This document shows positions 9,374-17,245 of a stretch of DNA of 63,955 nucleotides, in pieces (within the stretch, counting starts at the first letter, position 1; each line of letters begins with the position of its first letter). Below the pieces are notes generated by a model. The model worked only from the letters and a program-made list of their open reading frames with translations. It made no database searches and had not been told where the DNA came from. The stretch is taken from assembly GCA_022760475.1 (NCBI GenBank), contig JALEFZ010000083.1:1-63955 (forward strand), given 5' to 3'. This DNA is from Bacteroidia bacterium. Lineage in GTDB: Bacteria; Bacteroidota; Bacteroidia; J057. Made by a program: the position numbers and the translations under genes.

Positions 9374-11317
9374 TTAGTAATTCCCGACTTCCTCCCTCCA
9401 GTCATCCATCTCTTCAAGCGCCTCCCAAAAGCCACCATTCAAGATGGGAAATCGGCACCATGTCTTAGGGTCAAGGTTTTCATCATCCAGGTGGAATGAA
9501 GGGGCGTATCGCTCCCTCTTCCATTGATTTCTAGACCAAAGGGTAAAAAATTTGCGAATGTAGCCTTTGAGTTGGAGGTCCTTGTATTTACCTCCACGAA
9601 GGCTTAAGAAGACTTCCAGTGGAGATTGGTAATCCCTGATCGCACACTTTTCAATGTCATCCAGAATGTCATAAGGCATGAGGTCTGCTTCGTCAGTCTG
9701 GTCATAATCTTCAGGACGAAGTTCTGCGGTTGGTTTGAGGCTGTTCACATAGCTAAGCTCCTTGATTTCGAGCTTAACTTCTGCCCACCTGAGCCATTCC
9801 AGCAATGAGTCCTTGTCGATGCCGCCTAATGGTGCCAATCCACCTGAAGTATCACCATCCATTGTGGCATAGCCTACAGCTGCCTCAGACCTATTTGAGG
9901 TGGTGATCAACAGGGCTTTATGGTGATTGGCAAGCATCCAGATACCTGGCGCACGAAGCCTTGCCTGAATATTTTGCAGGGTAATGTCGTCCTTTTCCCA
10001 ACTTAGTTTCCTACCGATGGCAGATTCGGCCAACTGTATATAGTCCTGATGGACATGCTCCACATCCCAATGGTGAAAGCTCGCTCCAATGCCTTTGGAC
10101 AATTCCCGAGCAGACTCCAGCGTTTCGGTTCCGCTGTTGGCTGTCCCCTGATAAACTGTGGTCAACAACTGTGGGATCAGATCTCGATCCTCATCAAAGC
10201 TGATGTAAGAAAGTTTTTCCCTGAATTTATCTTCTCCAAGTTCTTTTCTGGCTCTGATAAGTGCCTGGCTACAAAGCACCGCACAGGTAGAGGAATCCGC
10301 ACCTCCCGAAAGCGACAAAACGAAGCCTCTGCTGTAGCTTTTGCGCATATAATCGAAGAGTGCCAGCGTTTCCGCTAGGTAAAATTCTTCGTCTTTGCTT
10401 TCATCTTCCAGAATCGGCTGCAAAGCCTGGGCAGCTAAGCCTGTGATTTCGCCAAGAATTGGAACCAGGTTATCGGGGATCTCAGGGCGATAATTGTAGG
10501 ATTTTCTTCGGTGAATCCTGACCTTTTCCACATCCACAACAGCTGATAGTATTTGATAATCGTCAAAAGAAAATCGCTTGTTCCTGGCCAGAAGGTTGCC
10601 TGATTGAGCAATGAGGATCTCGCCGTCATAAATGATTCTTCCGGCTTCATTCCCAAGCAGGTTGGAATATACATAGGTACAGTTATAGCCTCTTGACGCC
10701 TCTGAAACCAACATTTGACGGGTTTGGGTTTTTCCGAATGCAAAGTTGGAAGCCGATGGATTCAGGATAATGTCCACTCCATTAAGGTAGTGTCTTTGGG
10801 CTGGTCTGACCCCATTCCATGCATCTTCACAAATCTCCAGGCCTATTCGTATCCCATCTATTTCAAAAATCAAATCTCCAAATGGATAGTAGTTCTCATC
10901 CCATTGATAATTGACAATGATGTCTTCCGGCCAAGCCTTGAACCAACGGGGCTCGTAATATATCCCATCACCAGGGAGGTTCTGCTTAGGCACAAAGCCA
11001 CAGATTTCCTGGTCATGAATGACAGCGACTACATTATATAGACAACTTTCATATTCCATGGGAAGGCCAACGCATAAGGTCATGTCTTCTGAAGCCTCTA
11101 CAATCTCCTCCAATGCTTCCAGGGATCTGTCGAGGACATACTTATTGAAGAAGGCATCTTCGCATCCATAGGCAGAAATCGCCAATTCGGGTAAACAAAG
11201 AATCTGAACCCTTTCCTTCCTGGCCATTTCTATGGCATTAAGGATGTTTCGGGTATTTTGCCTGAAGGACAGCGGGGTCTGGTTGAGTGAGGCTCCTGCG
11301 AGTTTTATGTATTTCAT
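9374..11317 (-). CDS. nadE: Glutamine-dependent NAD+ synthetase
   Basis: Converts deamido-NAD to NAD with ATP and glutamine in the cytoplasm. The 647-residue product has an N-terminal nitrilase-type glutaminase domain with the triad E44 (LPELAISAYG), K111 (VPKQNLPG) and C163 (LEICEDAW), and a C-terminal synthetase domain with the ATP-binding motif SGGADSS at 337-343. Length fits the two-domain class. I chose the ATG at 11317 because the family begins at 'MKYIKLAGASLNQ'; an upstream in-frame TTG adds 30 implausible residues. It is divergent from a Nudix-type regulator gene across 142 bases and ends in a strong terminator. Confidence 0.95.
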   Translation of the reverse strand: MKYIKLAGASLNQTPLSFRQNTRNILNAIEMARKERVQILCLPELAISAYGCEDAFFNKYVLDRSLEALEEIVEASEDMTLCVGLPMEYESCLYNVVAVIHDQEICGFVPKQNLPGDGIYYEPRWFKAWPEDIIVNYQWDENYYPFGDLIFEIDGIRIGLEICEDAWNGVRPAQRHYLNGVDIILNPSASNFAFGKTQTRQMLVSEASRGYNCTYVYSNLLGNEAGRIIYDGEILIAQSGNLLARNKRFSFDDYQILSAVVDVEKVRIHRRKSYNYRPEIPDNLVPILGEITGLAAQALQPILEDESKDEEFYLAETLALFDYMRKSYSRGFVLSLSGGADSSTCAVLCSQALIRARKELGEDKFREKLSYISFDEDRDLIPQLLTTVYQGTANSGTETLESARELSKGIGASFHHWDVEHVHQDYIQLAESAIGRKLSWEKDDITLQNIQARLRAPGIWMLANHHKALLITTSNRSEAAVGYATMDGDTSGGLAPLGGIDKDSLLEWLRWAEVKLEIKELSYVNSLKPTAELRPEDYDQTDEADLMPYDILDDIEKCAIRDYQSPLEVFLSLRGGKYKDLQLKGYIRKFFTLWSRNQWKRERYAPSFHLDDENLDPKTWCRFPILNGGFWEALEEMDDWREEVGNY

Positions 11318-11331
11318 TCCAAAGATTCTAT

Positions 11332-11348
11332 TTGTGTAATTTATACAA
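11332..11348. promoter_or_regulatory. Near-palindrome between nadE and the Nudix regulator gene, candidate operator
   Basis: TTGTGTAA-T-TTATACAA is a 17-base inverted repeat with seven of eight positions symmetric. It lies 15-31 bases upstream of the nadE start, in the region shared with the divergent Nudix-winged-helix gene. Position and symmetry fit a repressor site; assignment to the adjacent regulator is inferred. Confidence 0.45.
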
Positions 11349-11413
11349 TAAAACGAAAAAGGATGGAAGAGGTTTAAAATTATTATATTCCCGGCCAAAA
11401 GCTGCAATAAGTT

Positions 11414-11421
11414 TAAATTTG
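11414..11421 (+). promoter_or_regulatory. Possible -7 element of the Nudix regulator gene
   Basis: TAAATTTG matches the Bacteroidota -7 consensus TAnnTTTG and lies 39 bases upstream of the ATG at 11460. No TTTG is seen at the expected -33 spacing, so the call is weak. Confidence 0.3.
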
Positions 11422-11459
11422 CCTTAAATTAGACATTCTGTTTTCCTTGATTAAAGCTT

Positions 11460-12164
11460 ATGCCTGACCGTCCAAAAGTTCATCTGGCTGTAGATGCAGT
11501 CGTATTTGGATATCAACCAGAAATTGGTATTTCAGTTCTTCTTATCAAAAGAAAGTTTCCCCCATATCAGGGAGGCTGGGCCTTACCCGGAGGTTTTGTA
11601 AATGTAGATGAGTCTCTTGAAGAGGCAGTTACACGTGAACTTGAGGAGGAAACAGGCATCAAAATCGCATACCTTGAGCAATTATACACCTTCGGAGAAC
11701 CCAATCGAGATCCACGCCAAAGGGTAGTTTCAGTGGCGTATTTTGTATTGGTGAGACAGGATATTTATACCCTTCATGCCCAAACTGACGCAGAAGATGC
11801 CAAGTGGTTTGATATCAATGACCTTCCTAACCTCGCATTCGACCACAAGCTGATCATTGAGACTGCCATCCAGAGGGTACGAAATAAAATCATTTATGAG
11901 CCGATAGGTTTTGAACTTTTAAATGAGTCGTTCACTTTTGCTGAGTTACAAAAACTCTATGAAACCCTTCTTCAGCGGAACATTGACAGAGGTAATTTCC
12001 AGAAAAAAATCAAAAGCCTGAATATCCTTGAGGAGCTAAAAGAAATGCGAAAGCCCTCTGGATCAGGACGCCCGGCCAGGCTCTACAAATTCATCGAAGA
12101 GAAATACTTCGGCTTGAAAGACCGTGGAGATATGTTTGAAGTGTGGGTAGGTAAAGAGCGATAA
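11460..12164 (+). CDS. Nudix-domain transcriptional regulator, NrtR type
   Basis: A 234-residue protein with an N-terminal Nudix domain and a C-terminal winged-helix part (about 155-225, including 'FTFAELQKLYETLLQRNIDRG' in the helix-turn-helix region). NrtR-type proteins sense ADP-ribose or related ligands through the Nudix domain and repress NAD or sugar genes. The Nudix box is intact at G45-x5-E51-x7-R59-E60-L-E-E63-E64-x-G66, so hydrolase activity may be kept. Divergence from nadE, with a palindrome between them, suggests that it regulates NAD synthesis and perhaps itself. Sugar-pathway relatives in Bacteroidota have the same layout, so ligand and targets are inferred from context. A bidirectional terminator follows. 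Confidence 0.85.
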   Translation: MPDRPKVHLAVDAVVFGYQPEIGISVLLIKRKFPPYQGGWALPGGFVNVDESLEEAVTRELEEETGIKIAYLEQLYTFGEPNRDPRQRVVSVAYFVLVRQDIYTLHAQTDAEDAKWFDINDLPNLAFDHKLIIETAIQRVRNKIIYEPIGFELLNESFTFAELQKLYETLLQRNIDRGNFQKKIKSLNILEELKEMRKPSGSGRPARLYKFIEEKYFGLKDRGDMFEVWVGKER

Positions 12165-12213
12165 GTATTTTCTATGGGATCATCTCTTTTCCGCTAAACG
12201 ACACAGTTTAGTT

Positions 12214-12265
12214 AAAAAAAGTATAAGGAGGCAGGCCATTTTTGAGGCCTGCCTCCCTTATTTTT
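12214..12265. terminator. Bidirectional terminator between the Nudix regulator and aroF
   Basis: Arms TAAGGAGGCAGGCC (12224-12237) and GGCCTGCCTCCCTTA (12246-12260) form a long GC-rich stem with one bulged base. It is flanked by a run of A on the left and T on the right, so it can serve both convergent transcripts: the regulator on the plus strand and the trp operon end on the minus strand. Confidence 0.8.
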
Positions 12266-13283
12266 ACATAACGAAGTGTTTGCTTTTCAATTTGTAGGTA
12301 GCCCTTAATTTTCGAATCAGTTCGCTGGAGGCTTCAAAACTTACCGTTTGTTGGGCATCGGAGAATGCCTTTTGAGGAATTGGGTGTGTTTCATAAATCA
12401 CACCATCAGCGCCGGCAAGCACAGATGCCAATGCCACAGGCTCTACAAAATCCCTGATCCCAATTCCATGAGAGGGATCAGCAATCACAGGCAGGTGGCT
12501 TTTCTCTTTTAAGACTGTAATGGCGTTGATATCCATGGTATTCCTGTAGGCTTTCTCGTAGGTACGAATCCCCCTTTCGCAGAGCATAATCTTTTCATTT
12601 CCACCTGAAAAGATGTATTCAGCAGAATGCAACAGTTCGTCAATGGTGCCCGAAATACCTCTCTTGAGCAATACAGGCTTATCAACCTCACCCAGGGCAT
12701 CAAGGAGGTTGAAATTTTGGGTGTTTCTGGCTCCGACCTGAAAAATGTCTATGTAGTCGAACATTTCCTCAATCTGAGAAACTTGCATGACCTCTGTAAT
12801 GATCTTGATACCATATTCTTTGGCAAGGCTGGACCATAATTTCAAGCCATCAATTCCAAGTCCTCGGAATGAATATGGGGAGGATCTGGGTTTATAAACG
12901 CCTCCACGCATAATTCCAACACCTTCGCTTTTAAGGTGTTCGAGGGTCTTTCGAATCTGATCCTCTGTTTCGATGCTGCAGGGTCCTGCCATGATGGCAA
13001 AGTCTTTCTCTCCGATGATCACCCCATCTCCCAAATCAATGACAGTAGGATGGACCTTCCACTTTCTTGACGACAATTGGTAGGAATCAGTAACGATATG
13101 AATGTCCTTCACCCCAGGCAATACACCGATTTTTCTTGGATCGAAGGCACCTTTTCCTACGCCTATCAGGTATTCTCCAAATTGTGTTTTTACCTTATTG
13201 GCTTTGTATCCGATTTTTCCTAATTCTTCTTGAATTTGGCTTCGCTCATCGGAACTGATATGTTGTTTTAGCTGAATGATCAT
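12264..13283 (-). CDS. aroF: 3-deoxy-7-phosphoheptulonate synthase (DAHP synthase, type I beta)
   Basis: Catalyses the first step of the shikimate pathway, condensing phosphoenolpyruvate and erythrose 4-phosphate. The 339-residue product has an N-terminal ferredoxin-like extension of about 75 residues ('MIIQLKQHISSDE', 'KTQFGEYLIGVGK') and then the TIM-barrel with 'AIMAGPCSIE', 'GGVYKPRSSPYSFRG' and 'PVIADPSHGIG'. This layout matches the Thermotoga/Bacillus-like type I beta class. I chose ATG 13283; an upstream in-frame start adds ten residues. It follows trpA by 41 bases as the last gene of the trp operon, which couples chorismate supply to tryptophan synthesis. The symbol is by family convention. 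Confidence 0.93.
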   Translation of the reverse strand: MIIQLKQHISSDERSQIQEELGKIGYKANKVKTQFGEYLIGVGKGAFDPRKIGVLPGVKDIHIVTDSYQLSSRKWKVHPTVIDLGDGVIIGEKDFAIMAGPCSIETEDQIRKTLEHLKSEGVGIMRGGVYKPRSSPYSFRGLGIDGLKLWSSLAKEYGIKIITEVMQVSQIEEMFDYIDIFQVGARNTQNFNLLDALGEVDKPVLLKRGISGTIDELLHSAEYIFSGGNEKIMLCERGIRTYEKAYRNTMDINAITVLKEKSHLPVIADPSHGIGIRDFVEPVALASVLAGADGVIYETHPIPQKAFSDAQQTVSFEASSELIRKLRATYKLKSKHFVM

Positions 13284-13324
13284 GGTATTATTATAAATAT
13301 GAATCAGAATCAAAATTGGCTCAA

Positions 13325-14128
13325 TTATCCATGTGAAAGGGCACTGCTTCCTTCTCGGATTTGATTGATGAAGGTACCGACCTTTTCGGCGATGCTGGCT
13401 TCGCCGTCTTTAGCCAAGGCTTTGATAAAAGCACTTCCAATGATGGCACCATTGGCATGCTCAGAGGCTGCGTCAAAAGACTTTTTATCAGAGATCCCAA
13501 AGCCAATAAGCCTTGGATTGTCTAAATCCATCCCCGAAATACGGTCAAAATAACTCAGTTGCTGCTCCGTGAACTCCCCTACCCTTCCTGTGGTGCTATC
13601 CATGGATACCATGTAAATAAAGGCATCGCTGATTTCGTCAATTTTCTTGATCCTTTCTTCGGAGGTCTGAGGAGTGATCAAGAATATATTGGACAGTTGG
13701 TGTTGGTCAAACAATGTCTTGTATTCATTTTCATATTCATACATGGGGAGATCAGGCAGAATGAATCCATCAATCCCTACCTCAGTGGCTTTTTTGACAA
13801 ACTTCTTCAATCCGTATTGAATGACAGGGTTCAAATAGCCCATTAGAATCAGGGGAATATCTACCACTTGCCTTATCCCCTCCAACTGTTGAAAAAGAAT
13901 TTCTATGCTCATTCCATTTTCCAGCGCCTTCATGCTAGACTGCTGGATAGTCTGGCCATCAGCAATAGGATCGGAGTAAGGCATGCCTATTTCAATTAGG
14001 TCTGCACCTGACTTTTGAAGGTTGATCAGGATTTCTCTGGTATCCTCCAAGGCAGGAAAACCTGCCGTAAAAAAAATGGAAAGGATATCCTTGGTCTTAT
14101 TCTTAAACAAATGGTGAATTCGGTTCAT
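13325..14128 (-). CDS. trpA: Tryptophan synthase alpha chain
   Basis: Cleaves indole-3-glycerol phosphate to indole and glyceraldehyde 3-phosphate; works in an alpha2beta2 complex with TrpB. The 267-residue TIM-barrel protein has the two catalytic acids, E46 in 'DLIEIGMPYSDP' and D57 in 'DPIADGQ', plus the loop motif 'MDSTTGRVG' and the phosphate site 'GFGISD'. Length is normal. It is unusual that trpB and trpA are 453 bases apart, with an opposite-strand lipoprotein gene between them; the two are usually adjacent or overlapping. Confidence 0.97.
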   Translation of the reverse strand: MNRIHHLFKNKTKDILSIFFTAGFPALEDTREILINLQKSGADLIEIGMPYSDPIADGQTIQQSSMKALENGMSIEILFQQLEGIRQVVDIPLILMGYLNPVIQYGLKKFVKKATEVGIDGFILPDLPMYEYENEYKTLFDQHQLSNIFLITPQTSEERIKKIDEISDAFIYMVSMDSTTGRVGEFTEQQLSYFDRISGMDLDNPRLIGFGISDKKSFDAASEHANGAIIGSAFIKALAKDGEASIAEKVGTFINQIREGSSALSHG

Positions 14129-14178
14129 TTTTTTAGCGTTTTAGACAAAAAAATCGTCTACAGAAAAAAGATATAATC

Positions 14179-14580
14179 ATGAAATACCTATTTATTGCAC
14201 TTAGCCTGTTGATCCTTTTGAGTTCAAGTGCTTGCGAAACCATTGAGTGTATCGAAGAACCTGGTTGTCAAGAACTATTTACCTTCGACTCCAAAGGTTA
14301 TTGTCCAAACGGATACCTCTTTATGGATGAGGGAGGCAACACAGTTTTTGTGGATTACTTCCTTTACGCAGGAGAAGACATTTCCGAGGATTTGTTTAAA
14401 GAACTCAAAAAGGGTGATCAGGTAACGATGGACCTGGAATCACTGGATCAAGAATCTTTTGGATACCATTACATTGATTACAGCTGTATAGATGGCAGCA
14501 AAATTCTACCTTTTAATTCAGTTGATCGCTGGGCCACTGCTCGTTGTTTTATGCACAACAATGTTGTGATTCCTCAATGA
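14179..14580 (+). CDS. Small lipoprotein of unknown function, inserted antisense in the trp operon
   Basis: A 133-residue exported protein with a hydrophobic signal peptide (MKYLFIALSLLILLSSSAC) and a near-lipobox, SSAC, followed by a Cys-rich start (C at about 19, 24, 30). The mature part includes 'SKGYCPNGYLFMDEGGNTVFVDYF' in two pieces and 'HYIDYSCIDGSKILPF'. I do not recognise the family. It lies on the plus strand between trpB and trpA of a minus-strand operon: its stop is one base from the trpB stop, and its start is 50 bases from the trpA start. Transcripts of the trp operon would therefore run antisense to it. Confidence 0.75.
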   Translation: MKYLFIALSLLILLSSSACETIECIEEPGCQELFTFDSKGYCPNGYLFMDEGGNTVFVDYFLYAGEDISEDLFKELKKGDQVTMDLESLDQESFGYHYIDYSCIDGSKILPFNSVDRWATARCFMHNNVVIPQ

Positions 14581-14581
14581 T

Positions 14582-15781
14582 TTACAGGCCTTTCTCCTCC
14601 CGGTACTGGATATAGGTATTCAAGTCCTTGTCTCCTCTACCGGAACAATTGATCACAACGATCTCATTTTCCTTAAAGTCCATCTTGTCCAGCACAGCGA
14701 AAGCATGTGCTGTCTCGATAGCTGGAATGATGCCTTCAATTTCACTGAGTTCAAAACCTGCAGCCATGGCCTCATCATCCGTTATGGGATAGAAGGTCGC
14801 TCGTCCTACATCATATAGGTGGGCGTGTACAGGTCCGATTCCGGGATAGTCAAGGCCAGCAGAGATCGAATGGGGTTCTACAACCTGCCCATCAGGGGTT
14901 TGCATAAGTATCGTCTTACTTCCATGAAGTACACCTTCCCTACCTAGAATGGTCGTGGCCGCAGATTTACCAGAATCCACTCCAAAACCGGCAGCCTCAG
15001 CTCCAATAAGTTTGACACGCTCATCATCCAGGTACTGGTAGTAAGCCCCAATAGCATTGGAGCCTCCACCTACACAGGCGATTACATAATCCGGGTGATA
15101 CCGGCCTTCTTTCTCCATCAACTGAACCTGAATTTCTTCGCTGATTACCGAATGGAAACGGGAAACCATATCTGGATAAGGATGTGGGCCTACGACTGAT
15201 CCAATGATGTAATGGGTATCTGACGGATTATTGATCCAATGCCTCATGGCTTCATTGGTCGCATCCTTCAGGGTTTGGCTGCCGCTGGTCGCCGGGCGAA
15301 CTTCAGCCCCCAGCATTTTCATGCGTTCTACATTTGGCCTTTGCCTCTGAATGTCAACTGCCCCCATATAGACTATGCATTCCATCCCCATGAGGGCACA
15401 AACCGTAGCTGTGGCTACTCCGTGCTGGCCTGCCCCCGTCTCCGCGATGATTTTTTTCTTCCCCAATCGCTTGGCCAAAAGAATTTGCCCCAAGGTATTG
15501 TTTACTTTGTGAGCTCCCGTATGACAAAGGTCTTCTCTCTTAAGGTAGATTTTGGTTCCATGTTTCTCACTCAGTCTCTTTGCAAAATATAGCGGTGTAG
15601 GTCTACCTACATAATCCTTCAATAGCTGGTGAAACTCTTCCTGGAAAGATTCCTCATACATGATTTCGAGATACCTGTTTTTTAGCTCCTCAATGTTGGG
15701 ATAAAGCATTTCAGGAATAAATGCTCCCCCAAATTTACCAAAATAGCCTCTCTCGTCTACACCAAATGTTTTGGTTTCCAT
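14582..15781 (-). CDS. trpB: Tryptophan synthase beta chain
   Basis: The PLP enzyme that joins indole and serine to make tryptophan. The 399-residue product has the PLP lysine K92 in 'GAHKVNN', the phosphate-binding 'GGGSNAIG' loop and the '[10 protein letters not shown]' segment, all typical of TrpB1. It starts 17 bases after the trpF stop. Downstream in the same direction comes the 453-base interval with the opposite-strand lipoprotein gene, before trpA. Confidence 0.98.
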   Translation of the reverse strand: METKTFGVDERGYFGKFGGAFIPEMLYPNIEELKNRYLEIMYEESFQEEFHQLLKDYVGRPTPLYFAKRLSEKHGTKIYLKREDLCHTGAHKVNNTLGQILLAKRLGKKKIIAETGAGQHGVATATVCALMGMECIVYMGAVDIQRQRPNVERMKMLGAEVRPATSGSQTLKDATNEAMRHWINNPSDTHYIIGSVVGPHPYPDMVSRFHSVISEEIQVQLMEKEGRYHPDYVIACVGGGSNAIGAYYQYLDDERVKLIGAEAAGFGVDSGKSAATTILGREGVLHGSKTILMQTPDGQVVEPHSISAGLDYPGIGPVHAHLYDVGRATFYPITDDEAMAAGFELSEIEGIIPAIETAHAFAVLDKMDFKENEIVVINCSGRGDKDLNTYIQYREEKGL

Positions 15782-15798
15782 AAATCGATTTTTTGTGT

Positions 15799-16431
15799 TT
15801 AAAGTTGAGAATCAATGATCTCCTTCAAATGCTTTAGTTTTTCAATATTTTTCAGGCCAGGCCTGTCTTCAAATTTGCTGTTTACATCAATGCCAAATAG
15901 CTGAGGAATTCCCATTCGTAATACTTCTTCGATATTACCCAGGCTGATACCTCCACTCAGGAAAAATGGCTTTTCAGAGGAATAGGATTCCAAAACCGTC
16001 CAATCAAAAGTTTGTCCTGTCCCTCCCAACTTGCCTTTAACTTTTGTATCAAATAGAAAATAATCCACATAATCTTCGTATGGCTTAAGGCTTTCAAAAT
16101 CAAAGTCGTCTTTTATGGAAAAAACCTTGATAACCTTGACGCCACATTGTTGCATTGCGAGACAAAGCTCAGGACTTTCGCTCCCATGGAGCTGTACCAT
16201 GGTCAGGCCATACCTGCCTATGGCATCATCCATAAAGTCCTGATCCTCATTCACAAAGACCCCTACCTTTTCGACTCCATCCAACATTTTAGCATATCCA
16301 GGATCCAAATGTGAGCCTATGTATCGGGCAGAACGAACATGAAAAATGAACCCAATCCAATCTGGTTCAAGCTTAAGTACATCATCGATGTTGTCCGGCT
16401 CCCTCAACCCACAAACTTTCAATTTTATCAT
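15799..16431 (-). CDS. trpF: Phosphoribosylanthranilate isomerase
   Basis: Converts phosphoribosylanthranilate to the carboxyphenylamino-deoxyribulose phosphate. A 210-residue TIM barrel with the catalytic cysteine C7 in 'KVCGLRE' and the catalytic aspartate in '[17 protein letters not shown]'. The phosphate motif '[11 protein letters not shown]' is also visible. Its start overlaps the trpC stop by four bases, which implies translational coupling. Confidence 0.96.
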   Translation of the reverse strand: MIKLKVCGLREPDNIDDVLKLEPDWIGFIFHVRSARYIGSHLDPGYAKMLDGVEKVGVFVNEDQDFMDDAIGRYGLTMVQLHGSESPELCLAMQQCGVKVIKVFSIKDDFDFESLKPYEDYVDYFLFDTKVKGKLGGTGQTFDWTVLESYSSEKPFFLSGGISLGNIEEVLRMGIPQLFGIDVNSKFEDRPGLKNIEKLKHLKEIIDSQL

Positions 16432-17243
16432 TTTACTTCAGTTGCTAGTCCTTCCAATTCTTTCAACTGTTCAATAAATAACTGGCAGGCCTTGTGAGGC
16501 TGAGGCTGTTCCATGAAATACTGCCCCATCAAAAATCCCCTAAAGCCTACAGATTTTAGCCTCTGAACTTCTTTAGGGTCCCTCAATCCACTCTCAGCCA
16601 CCTTGACAAACTCTGCAGGAATCTTTGATGCAAGATCCAGGGAGGTTCCAATGTCCACAGTAAAATCTTTGAGGTTTCGATTGTTGACCCCGACGCAGTC
16701 AACGAACTCATTAAGTCCCTTCTCGAGTTCCTCTTTGTCATGTACCTCCATGAGAACCTCTAAACCAAGGCTCTGGGCGAACTGAGCCAGTTCCTTAACC
16801 TCATCCTTTTCAAGGATAGCGGCGATGAGCAGAATAGCGTCTGCCCCGATGGATTTTGCCTCTACAATTTGATAGGGATCAATGATAAACTCCTTGCGGA
16901 GAATCGGGCAATAGTTCATTTGTCGGGCCAACTTCAGGTCATCGTTACTCCCTCCAAAAAACTCCTTGTCAGTCAGGACGGACAAGGCTGAGGCCCCGGC
17001 TTGCATGTAGCCAATTGAGATTTTTTCTACAGAAAGGTAGGGATTGATGTCTCCTTGTGAGGGCGATTTACGCTTGATCTCTGCGATTATACCTGAAAGG
17101 TCTTCCCGTTTTAGGTATTCCTTCAATGAAACACAGGGGGTTTCAAAGAATATGGATTGTTCAAGTAGTTTTGTTGGAAAAAGCGACTTCTGGCGGGCTA
17201 CTTCCTCCTTTTTATGCAGAACAATTTTATCAAGAATATTCAT
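16428..17243 (-). CDS. trpC: Indole-3-glycerol phosphate synthase
   Basis: A 271-residue TIM-barrel enzyme that closes the indole ring by decarboxylation. Active-site motifs include 'IAEIKRKSPSQG' (E55, K57), 'LRKEFIIDPYQIVEA' and 'GVNNRNL'. It is separate from TrpF here, unlike the fused TrpCF of enterobacteria. It starts two bases after the trpGD stop and overlaps trpF by four bases. Confidence 0.97.
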   Translation of the reverse strand: MNILDKIVLHKKEEVARQKSLFPTKLLEQSIFFETPCVSLKEYLKREDLSGIIAEIKRKSPSQGDINPYLSVEKISIGYMQAGASALSVLTDKEFFGGSNDDLKLARQMNYCPILRKEFIIDPYQIVEAKSIGADAILLIAAILEKDEVKELAQFAQSLGLEVLMEVHDKEELEKGLNEFVDCVGVNNRNLKDFTVDIGTSLDLASKIPAEFVKVAESGLRDPKEVQRLKSVGFRGFLMGQYFMEQPQPHKACQLFIEQLKELEGLATEVK

Positions 17244-17245
17244 TT

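Noticed and set aside
9374..11407. nadE starting at 11407
   Set aside because: The extra 30 residues are hydrophobic and unlike the family; the ATG at 11317 starts the conserved glutaminase domain.
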